DNA from: Roseateles saccharophilus
GTDB lineage: Bacteria > Pseudomonadota > Gammaproteobacteria > Burkholderiales > Burkholderiaceae_C
DNA: 64,000 bases
Direction of reading: 5' to 3'
Assembly (NCBI RefSeq): GCF_004342485.1
Contig: NZ_SMBU01000001.1
Coordinates: 350,353 to 414,352, forward strand
The position numbers were made by a program, and so were the translations under genes. Shown piece by piece: positions 54,413 through 61,582 of this stretch (the first letter of the stretch is position 1; each line of letters begins with the position of its first letter). A model generated the notes under the pieces. It was given only the letters and a program-made list of their open reading frames with translations, was not told the DNA's origin and made no database searches.

Positions 54413-54804
54413 GCCTCGTCGTCCTTGCCAGCTTGCTCAAGTCTTTTCATCTGCCAGTAAAGCCTCAGCACCTCCTCCGGTGGCATCTCGCCGAGCTTTC
54501 TGGCAGCCAACGTAAATCGAGGGTCGTTCTGAGCCTGAGCGATGAACCGCTTCGCTTCGTCGAGTGACACCGCTCCCGCCTGATGTGACGATGCATCTAA
54601 CAGCGCACGGTTGGCTTCAACCCCGGCCCGAGCAGCGGCCATCCGACGCTTGCCAGCTGCAGTCCTGGCTGACTTCAGAAGTGCCTGCGCCCGGCTCTCG
54701 GTAGCGGCCACATCTACCCCCTCGAGCACCTGGTCATCAGGCATTGCAATCAGCTCTGCGGCCAATGCGTCCACAAAGTTGTCAAAGTTCGAGGGCTTGT
54801 TCAT
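54409..54804 (-). CDS. Small protein of unknown function between sigma-like and ImmA/IrrE genes
   Basis: A 131-residue, mostly helical acidic protein (MNKPSNFDNFVDALAAELIA at the start; PRFTLAARKLGEMPPEEVLR and LYWQMKRLEQAGKDDEA at the end). No membrane segment or cysteine motif. ATG at 54,804 overlaps the stop of the sigma-like gene by four bases and its own stop overlaps the ImmA/IrrE start, giving tight translational coupling of all three. An adaptor, anti-sigma or protease-substrate role is plausible from this position; no family is recognised. Confidence 0.7.
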   Translation of the reverse strand: MNKPSNFDNFVDALAAELIAMPDDQVLEGVDVAATESRAQALLKSARTAAGKRRMAAARAGVEANRALLDASSHQAGAVSLDEAKRFIAQAQNDPRFTLAARKLGEMPPEEVLRLYWQMKRLEQAGKDDEA

Positions 54805-55415
54805 TTCGTTCTCCGGTCGGGGTCCACGGTCTTCAAACGGCGCTCCAGCCGTTTGCGGGCAGCCTCGTACTTCTTCTTGTCCCAATCGAGAGCCTTGGCC
54901 GCTTCATCGCCGCGCAGGCCGTCGGCCCAGGCCATCACCAGCATCTCCAGATCCTCGTCACCGGCCACCGCAGCGTAGACGGCGACCAGTTGCTCCTTGC
55001 CGGACAGCGAGTCTTCCGGCGTGATGGTCACCTTGCCCTGCGCCTGGCGCCGGACATCGGTCTCATCTGTTGGCTGGCCATCCGCCAGCGCAACGGTCTC
55101 ATCCACCGGGCTCAGCTCAGCGCGCTTACGCGCGTCGCTCGCGATGCTGCGCATGGCGTTCTTCACGACAACCACCGGATGCACGTCGGCTGGCCAGACA
55201 CGCCGACCTTCCATGAAGCGGGTCAGCGCCTCCTGCAGCAGGTCGTCACCGGTCAGTTCTGAAACGCCGCCGCACAGCACGCCGGCGATGGTTTCCAGGC
55301 GGCTCCAGTCCGCTGCAGATGCCGCCAACGCCCGGATCGCTGCATCGACCTGCGCAAGGGTCAGGCGGGCGCCGGTCACAGGCGGGTCGTCGTGCTCATC
55401 GAATTCTTGGGACAT
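54801..55415 (-). CDS. Sigma-70-like (ECF-type) transcription factor
   Basis: A 204-residue protein resembling small sigma-70 factors: a region-2-like helix set (LTGDDLLQEALTRFMEGRRV, then VHPVVVVKNAMRSIASDARK) and a region-4-like helix-turn-helix at the C-terminus (VMAWADGLRGDEAAKALDWD, KKYEAARKRLERRL). The similarity is clear in pattern but divergent, so it may be a sigma-like DNA-binding protein rather than a true sigma factor. First gene of the leftward operon, diverging from the CBASS operon across 165 bases that hold two mirrored copies of one bipartite element, a likely target of this protein. Confidence 0.75.
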   Translation of the reverse strand: MSQEFDEHDDPPVTGARLTLAQVDAAIRALAASAADWSRLETIAGVLCGGVSELTGDDLLQEALTRFMEGRRVWPADVHPVVVVKNAMRSIASDARKRAELSPVDETVALADGQPTDETDVRRQAQGKVTITPEDSLSGKEQLVAVYAAVAGDEDLEMLVMAWADGLRGDEAAKALDWDKKKYEAARKRLERRLKTVDPDRRTK

Positions 55416-55434
55416 GTAGGGGCTTCCTCCTTTA

Positions 55435-55463
55435 AAGACGCCTGGCAGCTTGCCTGCGGACGC
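55435..55463 (+). promoter_or_regulatory. Bipartite element, rightward copy (AAGACGCC-N13-GCGGACGC)
   Basis: AAGACGCC (55,435-55,442), a 13-base spacer and GCGGACGC (55,456-55,463). The same element occurs in reverse orientation at 55,488-55,516. Centre-to-centre distance of the two boxes is 21 bases, close to the spacing of ECF sigma promoters, and the element points toward the cyclase gene with 117 bases to its ATG. Proposed as a sigma-dependent promoter; a dimeric operator is the alternative. Confidence 0.6.
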
Positions 55464-55487
55464 CCTGCCTAAATTTTTTTCAAAGGT

Positions 55488-55516
55488 GCGTCCGCGGCGC
55501 CAGTTTGGGGCGTCTT
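55488..55516 (-). promoter_or_regulatory. Bipartite element, leftward copy (AAGACGCC-N13-GCGGACGC)
   Basis: On the minus strand AAGACGCC (55,516-55,509), 13 bases, GCGGACGC (55,495-55,488): an exact match to the boxes and spacing of the rightward copy. It points to the sigma-like gene, 72 bases ahead. Between the two copies lies a 24-base A/T-rich core (AAATTTTTTT), where both transcripts would begin if the boxes act as -35 and -10. Confidence 0.6.
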
Positions 55517-55580
55517 AGTCAGTGTGGCACCCGGGTTTCATCCGATGCTGCAGCTGTGTAAGACCTCGAAAGCCCGACCG

Positions 55581-57134
55581 ATGAGCACCAACCTCCTGAC
55601 CCCGGCATCCATCACCCTCGCCTCCTCTGCCTACCTGGAGCGCCTGGCGCAGGAACTCGACGTTCCGCCTTCCCGGTACGAAGAAGCCAGGCGCCGATTC
55701 AAATCTGTCGGTGAGTGGCTCTGCCGCGAGGAGTCGACGCTGAAGGACCTGGAGCCGGACGTCTACGTGCAGGGCTCGTTCAAGCTGGGCATCCCTATCC
55801 GGCCGGTGAACGAGGACGAGCACTACGACGTCGACCTGGTCTGCGAGTTGAAGGCCGCCACCAAAGCCATGTCCCAGCAGCGCCTGAAGGAGTTGCTCGG
55901 CCATGAGATGAAGCTGTACGCGAAGGCCCACGGCATGAAGCAGGTCGGGGAAAGCCGACGCTGCTGGACGCTGGACTACGCGGACGGCGCCCAGTTCCAC
56001 CTAGACGCCCTCCCCGCCATCCCGGATGCCGAGGGCCAACGTCGCGTCTTGGCATCGCGCGGCTTGACGAACACCTGGTCGGACACCGCCATCGCGATCA
56101 CCGACAACGAGCACCCACGCTACCGTGAGGTGAGCGACGCCTGGCCCCACAGCAACCCGCGCGGGTACACCGAGTGGTTCCGCAGCCGGATGCGCACTGT
56201 CTTCGAGGCGCGCCGCAACGCCATGGCGCTGGAAGCGCGTGCTTCCGTGGAGGACATCCCTTCGTACCGGGTGAAGACGCCCCTGCAGCAGGGCATCCAG
56301 GTCCTAAAGCGCCACCGCGACCTGATGTTCGCCGACGACCCGACTGACAAACCCATCTCCGTCATCCTGACCACGCTGTCGGCGCTGGCCTATCAAAGCG
56401 AGCCGACGGTTGCCCAGGCGCTGCAGGGAATCTTGGCGCGGATGGACTCGTTCATCCAGTACGACGCGCAAGGCTTTCCGGTCATCCTGAACCCCACCGA
56501 CCCGGCCGAAAACTTCGCAGACCGCTGGCGCCAGTATCCCAAGCGCCGCGAAGCGTTTTTCACCTGGCTTCATCGCGCTCGCGCTGACCTCAAGGAGCTG
56601 ACCTCGCAATGGGAGCCCAAGGTCTTGATGGAGACCGCAGAGCGCTTCTCTGGGCGTCGCACCGCGGTGCTGGCCAGCGTTCCCGCCACGCAGGGCAAGC
56701 GCACCTTGCTCTCCCTGGTTCCGCGCGCGGCCGCACTCTTGAGCGCCCCGCACCGCCAAGCACCTACCTGGCCCGCCGTCCGCATGGGACACGTGCGCAT
56801 CGACAAGGCGACCTGGCAGAGCAATGGATTCTCCCGCCCCATGCGCTTCTACAGCGACTCCCAGCCGTTGCGCAAAAACCTTGACCTGAAGTTCGAGGCT
56901 CACACGGACATTCCCGCGCCCTATGACGTCTATTGGCAGGTGGTCAATTCGGGGCTGGAAGCCACGCAGGCTCGATCGCTGCGGGGCGGCTTCAACAAGG
57001 GCACAGTGGGTGTCGGCTCGCTGGTCTACCGAGACGCCACGGCGTACACGGGCACGCACACCCTGGAGTGCTTCATCGTCAAGAACGGGCTCTTGGTCGC
57101 CCGCAGCGGTGTCTTTGTCGTCAACATTGCCTGA
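55581..57134 (+). CDS. CBASS cyclic-oligonucleotide synthase (SMODS domain + AGS-C-like sensor domain)
   Basis: A 517-residue nucleotidyltransferase. The N-terminal SMODS domain carries VYVQGSFKLGIPIRP (Gly-Ser at 65-66), HYDVDLVCEL (Asp 83 and 85) and FHLDALPAI (Asp 142), the complete metal-binding set of CD-NTases. From about residue 405 a beta-rich domain (VRIDKATWQSNGFSRPMRFY, PYDVYWQVVNSGLEATQA, HTLECFIVKNGLLVARSGVF) matches the adenylyl/guanylyl-cyclase-and-SMODS C-terminal sensor (AGS-C) type. On phage infection such enzymes make a cyclic oligonucleotide that activates the effector encoded 8 bases downstream. ATG at 55,581 preferred over the upstream in-frame start at 55,524. Attached sensor domain suggests that it detects a ligand itself. 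Confidence 0.88.
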   Translation: MSTNLLTPASITLASSAYLERLAQELDVPPSRYEEARRRFKSVGEWLCREESTLKDLEPDVYVQGSFKLGIPIRPVNEDEHYDVDLVCELKAATKAMSQQRLKELLGHEMKLYAKAHGMKQVGESRRCWTLDYADGAQFHLDALPAIPDAEGQRRVLASRGLTNTWSDTAIAITDNEHPRYREVSDAWPHSNPRGYTEWFRSRMRTVFEARRNAMALEARASVEDIPSYRVKTPLQQGIQVLKRHRDLMFADDPTDKPISVILTTLSALAYQSEPTVAQALQGILARMDSFIQYDAQGFPVILNPTDPAENFADRWRQYPKRREAFFTWLHRARADLKELTSQWEPKVLMETAERFSGRRTAVLASVPATQGKRTLLSLVPRAAALLSAPHRQAPTWPAVRMGHVRIDKATWQSNGFSRPMRFYSDSQPLRKNLDLKFEAHTDIPAPYDVYWQVVNSGLEATQARSLRGGFNKGTVGVGSLVYRDATAYTGTHTLECFIVKNGLLVARSGVFVVNIA

Positions 57135-57142
57135 GATTAGCC

Positions 57143-58738
57143 ATGCCAGCTGCTGAAGCATCGAGCGTCGTTCCCGCCAGCGACAACGCCCTCGCGCAGG
57201 TCTTGCGCGACTTGGCTGCGTCCGGCGCAAAGGTCATGGTGGTGACCAACGCGTACACCGCCCGCATCGCGGCTGACGATGGTACGGGCGCGTGGAAGGA
57301 GGTTGCCCGAGGAGACTTTGGCCTCAAGAGCGGCGCGGCCGCCCAGCCCATCGCTGATGCCGCCAATCTGGCTTGGTGTGAAGTCCCCGGCGCGTTGGCA
57401 GCTATGGACCTTGCGACAGCGGTGGGCAGCCCGGTTGACGCCATCTTCGTCGATGCCTGGCTCACAGCTGCAGACGCGCTCACCGGCTCTGACGGCCGCG
57501 GCGCTTCTCCGGCCAAAGACGATCTCAACCACCTCGGCTACCTCGCCGGCTGGCGATGCCAGTTCTCCGGCTGCGGCAAGGATCTGCGACGTGAGAGCCT
57601 GAGCGGCACGCCGGGCAACTTCTCGTACTTCGCCCACATCATTGCTTCTTCCGCCAAGGGGCCGCGCGGCGATGCTTTGCTGTCAGGCCAGCGGTCGAGC
57701 GACATCGACAACATCATGCTGATGTGCGACGAGTGCCATCGCCGCATCGACCGTGTGGACCCGGATCGCTTCACCGTGGACGTGCTGAACAAGATGCGCC
57801 AGGACAGCATCAATGAGGTTCGGCGATTGCTCAACACGCTGCAGTATCCGGAAGTACTTCCGCTGGTCGTCATGGGCAACATCACGGCGCAGTCGCCGCG
57901 GTTCAACCAGCGCGACGCCGAAGAGGCCATGTGGACAAGGCAGCTGCGAATGGCATCCGGCGGTCCAGAGCGCCACCTTTCCAACGAGGGCCGCCTGCAT
58001 GACCCGCATAGCCCGACCTATTGGGGAACCGCGTTCAACAGCTTGGCGGAGGATCTCCCGATGCTTCGCAAGCGCCTCAACGGCACGTTGAAGGACGATG
58101 GCACGCGAATGCCGGTTGCAGTCTTCCCGCTGCACGGCACGTCCTTCCTGACGCTGGCCGGGCGCGTCGTCGGCGAGGGCACCAAGGTCACGGTCTTCCA
58201 GTTCAATCGAGATCGGCCTGCCGGTCTGCCGGGTGGACCTTGGGCGTTCGACGAAAACACGCCTGCTCCCGCGCCGGGCAAGTACACCGCAACCGAGCTC
58301 GCACCGCACGCCGGCGGCAACGAAGCGTGCCTCATCGTCTCCCTGACATTTGGCTTGGCGCCGGAGCGACTTCCGCCGTCGCTCTACGCCGATGGCGCAT
58401 TCAAGGTGGGTGCCATGCATGTCACGACCGCCAGCGCCGACGACCTCAAGCACAGCGTGTTCTCGCATACCAGCGACATCGACCTGTTCGCTCTGGCGGT
58501 CGAGGACGCCATCCGCACGCTTCAAGACAAGTGGCGCGTTTCGACGATCCACCTGTTCATCGGCGCCCCGGCTAGCGCGTGCTTCAAGGTCGGCCAGAAG
58601 CTGCAAGCGCGCAACCACGCCACGGTCATCTGCTACGAGAGCAAGCCCGGAGCAAACGGCTCATTCCTACCAACTATTGCCATCGCCAACACCACGGCAA
58701 CGGAGTTGCAGACCCATCAATCGATATCGCTGGTCTGA
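57143..58738 (+). CDS. CBASS effector: HNH endonuclease with SAVED domain (Cap5-like), N-terminally extended
   Basis: A 531-residue protein. Residues 135-205 form a zinc-bound HNH nuclease: CQFSGCGKD (Cys 139 and 144), SYFAHIIASSAKGPRGDALL (His 165), SDIDNIMLMCDECHRRIDRV (Asn 190, Cys 195 and 198, His 199). The C-terminal half (residues 280-531) fits a SAVED domain, which binds cyclic di- or trinucleotides and triggers indiscriminate DNA cleavage. Typical Cap5 proteins begin with the HNH domain and have about 400 residues; here about 130 residues precede it, with sequence such as MVVTNAYTARIAADDG and GSPVDAIFVDAWLTAA, of unknown role. Together with the synthase it makes a two-gene CBASS core without Cap2/Cap3-type genes. 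Confidence 0.87.
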   Translation: MPAAEASSVVPASDNALAQVLRDLAASGAKVMVVTNAYTARIAADDGTGAWKEVARGDFGLKSGAAAQPIADAANLAWCEVPGALAAMDLATAVGSPVDAIFVDAWLTAADALTGSDGRGASPAKDDLNHLGYLAGWRCQFSGCGKDLRRESLSGTPGNFSYFAHIIASSAKGPRGDALLSGQRSSDIDNIMLMCDECHRRIDRVDPDRFTVDVLNKMRQDSINEVRRLLNTLQYPEVLPLVVMGNITAQSPRFNQRDAEEAMWTRQLRMASGGPERHLSNEGRLHDPHSPTYWGTAFNSLAEDLPMLRKRLNGTLKDDGTRMPVAVFPLHGTSFLTLAGRVVGEGTKVTVFQFNRDRPAGLPGGPWAFDENTPAPAPGKYTATELAPHAGGNEACLIVSLTFGLAPERLPPSLYADGAFKVGAMHVTTASADDLKHSVFSHTSDIDLFALAVEDAIRTLQDKWRVSTIHLFIGAPASACFKVGQKLQARNHATVICYESKPGANGSFLPTIAIANTTATELQTHQSISLV

Positions 58739-58867
58739 GCAGCACGATTGGCCCCGCCGAAGACCAAGGTCCCGCCTGACAAGGCTAGACGTTCGATTTT
58801 TGGAGCTCGGCCTAAAGGCTAAAACCGGTACGGATACGTTGGCGCAGACCAACTATCACGCACCAAG

Positions 58868-59110
58868 ATGCCTATCACCATCATCCAAGACCTCGAAGTA
58901 GATACAGCCTTCCCGCGGCTCAGCGAGCTCCACAGCCTCATCTGCTAGAGAGCCCGGAACCTGGAAAGCGACGCCGCCATAGCGGTGGTCGTGCCTACCG
59001 ACGCGCTCCCTGACCAGCTCGGCGTCGACAGCGAGATGCTCATCATCAGCCTTCCGGATGACGTGGAGGCTTTCCTCCCCGAACTCGCAGTGGCGGAGCT
59101 GGACGTCTGA
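58868..59110 (+). pseudogene. Small ORF interrupted by one in-frame TAG
   Basis: ATG at 58,868 opens a frame of 81 codons that ends in TGA at 59,108-59,110, broken once by TAG at 58,946-58,948. Both sides have consistent protein-like, acidic sequence (MPITIIQDLEVDTAFPRLSE before; SDAAIAVVVPTDALPDQLGV and LIISLPDDVEAFLPELAVAE after), which suggests one former gene of about 80 residues or a sequence relying on stop read-through. No family recognised. Confidence 0.4.
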
Positions 59111-59176
59111 AACACCGTCAGCGCTGATCTGCAAACTTGCACGTCCATGCTGATGCTGCAGTCCCACTAACTGGCA

Positions 59177-59356
59177 GTGGAGTTGAATGTCCGCTCGCTA
59201 AAACCCGGCTTTCCGCGCATTGGCAACTCCGGCTGGTCTTACCTCGGCGTCGCCGCAGGAAACTGGCTCGTCATCGCGCAGCACTGCATGGGCCGAGAAT
59301 GGCTGGAGAGCCATCACGCCGGCGCCCAGGGCCCCAGCGAGCGCCTTTACTACTAA
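59177..59356 (+). CDS. Possible 59-aa protein, unknown
   Basis: A GTG-started frame with reasonably biased codons encodes a tryptophan-rich sequence (GNSGWSYLGVAAGNWLVIAQ, GREWLESHHAGAQGP). The start is weak and no ribosome-binding site is seen. It may be a fragment of a longer gene. Recorded because the amino-acid pattern looks like real protein. Confidence 0.25.
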   Translation: MELNVRSLKPGFPRIGNSGWSYLGVAAGNWLVIAQHCMGREWLESHHAGAQGPSERLYY

Positions 59357-59595
59357 ACCTATGCGGAGCAGACGGGCCGGCCGGTCTGACTGGCAGCAAC
59401 CGCTGCGGAGCGACCGCTCGTGTGGTGATATCGGTTTCAGGCTGCCCCCGCGAGCCGCCATGCTCGTAAACACTGGATGACGCGCTCGTCGTGCTGAACT
59501 GGGTGTCCGCGACCACCGGAATACGCACAAGTGAAGGGCACTCTGAGAGGAAGCTGCCGTTTGCCGTAGCAGCGGGTGCAGCCTAATATCGACAC

Positions 59596-59724
59596 ATGGA
59601 CGGCAGCCTACTCAGCAATCCAGGTTTTTGGATCTCGCTTTCCATGGTCGCCTTGGCCTGGATCTTCGGAACAATGCTGAAGCGAGCGGGGGCGAGACGC
59701 CGTAGCGCCCGCAGACGGCGTTGA
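59596..59724 (+). CDS. Possible 42-aa single-span membrane protein
   Basis: ATG at 59,596 begins 42 codons: a hydrophobic span (NPGFWISLSMVALAWIFGTM) followed by a strongly basic tail (KRAGARRRSARRRR). This is the layout of a small inner-membrane protein with cytoplasmic tail. No clear Shine-Dalgarno sequence. It converges on the tniQ gene 45 bases away. Real coding status uncertain. Confidence 0.35.
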   Translation: MDGSLLSNPGFWISLSMVALAWIFGTMLKRAGARRRSARRRR

Positions 59725-59768
59725 CCGTTGCGGGCAGCCACTTCGCACAAGTTGGTGGGAAGCGTTAC

Positions 59769-60626
59769 TCACCATCTCTCGAGGCTAACTGCCGACCCCC
59801 ACGGCGTCTTCAGTTCCTCCCGGGTACGCAGCCGAACGGCATCCCGCCATACCTGCTCAAGCGATCGATCATTCCGAAGCCGACGCTCCACTCGGGACCA
59901 TTGTTGTGGGTACGGCAGCCACTCTTCGTACGCGCGACGACAAAGCGCTGCAGTCCCCACACCTTGGGCACGATAGCGCGCTCTTCCGGCACACAGTGAA
60001 GCCAGCAGCGCTCGCCCATTTAAGAGCCAGCAAGCTTCAAGTTCTGTCAGAGCGCTGGAAGTCACTGGGTTGATAAAGCACGGCTTCGCCGCCGCCAGAT
60101 TTGCACTGCAATGGAGACATCGGCTTTGAGACGCATAGCCTGCCCGGCCAGCTTTCGACAAAGCCATGTCTTGCGGGTAGCAAACCGGCGCCTTGCATTG
60201 CCAGCAGACACTCTCCATCAGACAGTTGTGTACCGGGCAATAGCGCCAATCGATAAAGCGCCAATGGATGTCCAAGTGCGCTGTCGAACGACCTCGCAAG
60301 CATGCCGGGCAGTAACGGGAAGCTGGTACCCCGGCAATGGTGGTCGCCAAGCTCCAGACAGGCATGCGCGCCTTCGCGAAGCCAGCCATCACCGTCCCAG
60401 CAATTGCAAAGGCGGTTGGGGGCAAGCTGCAGCGACGCCGCAGTTCCGCTAGCGCCTTGCCGTACATCATGTGATCTACATCGAGGCACCCTTCAATATC
60501 AAGGAACCTTAAAAGCTCTTTCATCGAGCAACCCTGCGCCAACGCAAGCCGTGCAAGCCAGCTGCTGGGCGCCTCGGCCTCGAATGGCCTTGGTACGCCG
60601 TACCTGAGAACGTCTGCCGCGCTCAT
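59769..60626 (-). CDS. tniQ: TniQ-family target-selection protein, second copy
   Basis: A 285-residue TniQ protein: VPRPFEAEAPSSWLARLALA near the N-terminus and zinc-binding pairs in ASRYCPACLRG (Cys 106 and 109), DWRYCPVHNCLM (Cys 130, His 133), VCWQCKAP (Cys 141 and 144) and SRCLHCSAN (Cys 170 and 173). TniQ connects the AAA ATPase TniB to the target site. The ATG at 60,626 overlaps the stop of the first tniQ (ATGA). Two different tniQ genes in tandem suggest alternative target pathways. Confidence 0.87.
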   Translation of the reverse strand: MSAADVLRYGVPRPFEAEAPSSWLARLALAQGCSMKELLRFLDIEGCLDVDHMMYGKALAELRRRCSLPPTAFAIAGTVMAGFAKARMPVWSLATTIAGVPASRYCPACLRGRSTAHLDIHWRFIDWRYCPVHNCLMESVCWQCKAPVCYPQDMALSKAGRAGYASQSRCLHCSANLAAAKPCFINPVTSSALTELEACWLLNGRALLASLCAGRARYRAQGVGTAALCRRAYEEWLPYPQQWSRVERRLRNDRSLEQVWRDAVRLRTREELKTPWGSAVSLERW

Positions 60627-61582
60627 GTCAGAAACAACGGCAGTTGGCCCTTCGGACGCGCCCCCGCCCTCGTTCGACCGGGGTCCACGCCGCTTCTCAG
60701 CGCGAGCAACAGCCACCAGGCAAGCGTATGGTCCTCTGGTGCCGCAAAGTCATTGGCGAGCTGCGACAAAGCAACTTGGTTCACTATTGAGCCGAACTGC
60801 TGAAGTGAACCGGGGTCAGCTTCGATGGTCCGAAAGCGCGCAACGCCCCGTGCAATCACTGCCCCTAGCGCCGGCGGCGTGCTCGCGCTGGCCAGTGCAG
60901 ATCGCACCGATGCGTTTGCCGATGCATGGACGCCCAAAGCCTCCACGATCCTGAAGGCGCCATCGACGCTGAGGTGAGTGAGGGCCTGCGGAAGAAGGTG
61001 ACGCGCTGGACCGGCAGAAGTCCGGCACACAGCTTCTTCCAACCAAGTCAGCCAGGCGCAAACCTCCGGCTCCAGTGGAGGCACATCGCGAACGGCGCGA
61101 AACGGAAAGCCACAACGACATATGTCGACATCGGGCCGGTCCCAGGCGATGGCCTGATTGCAGCGCGGACAACGCCAGATCAGGCTGTATCCATGCCAAG
61201 GGCAACCGACGCCGGCTCGCAAGAGCCAGGTCAGCCGTAGGCGTCCGGTCTCCCGGACGCAATGAGGGCACAGCTTCGCGTACAACCGGTTGGACGCGCT
61301 TTGGCGCCGGAGCCGATGCCCCGCCAGGCGCACCCAACCAGCGTTCCCGTCTCGGGTCACAAACCGACTCCTAAGCAAGTCCGCGTCGACGTTGAGCGCC
61401 CATGCGATCCGTCGCACTTCATACGGGTCCACTGGTCGATGCCGCTGAAGGCCAAGCCAGCGCACGCCCCAATCGAATGGAACGCCGTTGGCACGGAGTG
61501 CCCGAACAACGAAGCCGAGCCCTGACTCGGCCTCGCCTAGCTCAAGCGGGATGGGCAGCTGACGAGGCTCATTCGCTGCCAT
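60623..61582 (-). CDS. tniQ: TniQ-family target-selection protein, first copy
   Basis: A 319-residue TniQ-like protein with zinc-binding AKLCPHCVRE (Cys 105 and 108), GCPWHGYSLIWRCPRCNQ (Cys 127, His 130, Cys 138 and 141) and ICRCGFP (Cys 155 and 157). Its C-terminal half is unlike the second copy and probably contacts target DNA or a target-associated factor. Start overlaps tniB by 14 bases, so it is translated with it. Confidence 0.85.
   Translation of the reverse strand: MAANEPRQLPIPLELGEAESGLGFVVRALRANGVPFDWGVRWLGLQRHRPVDPYEVRRIAWALNVDADLLRSRFVTRDGNAGWVRLAGHRLRRQSASNRLYAKLCPHCVRETGRLRLTWLLRAGVGCPWHGYSLIWRCPRCNQAIAWDRPDVDICRCGFPFRAVRDVPPLEPEVCAWLTWLEEAVCRTSAGPARHLLPQALTHLSVDGAFRIVEALGVHASANASVRSALASASTPPALGAVIARGVARFRTIEADPGSLQQFGSIVNQVALSQLANDFAAPEDHTLAWWLLLALRSGVDPGRTRAGARPKGQLPLFLT

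Larger units (their letters stand above)
58739..59595. other. 857-base gap with gene fragments only
   Basis: Between the CBASS effector and the small ORF at 59,596 I find no intact gene of recognised family. It holds an amber-interrupted frame (58,868-59,110) and a 59-codon open frame (59,177-59,356), both listed separately, plus short stretches without coding character. The region may be decayed cargo of the transposon. Confidence 0.5.
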
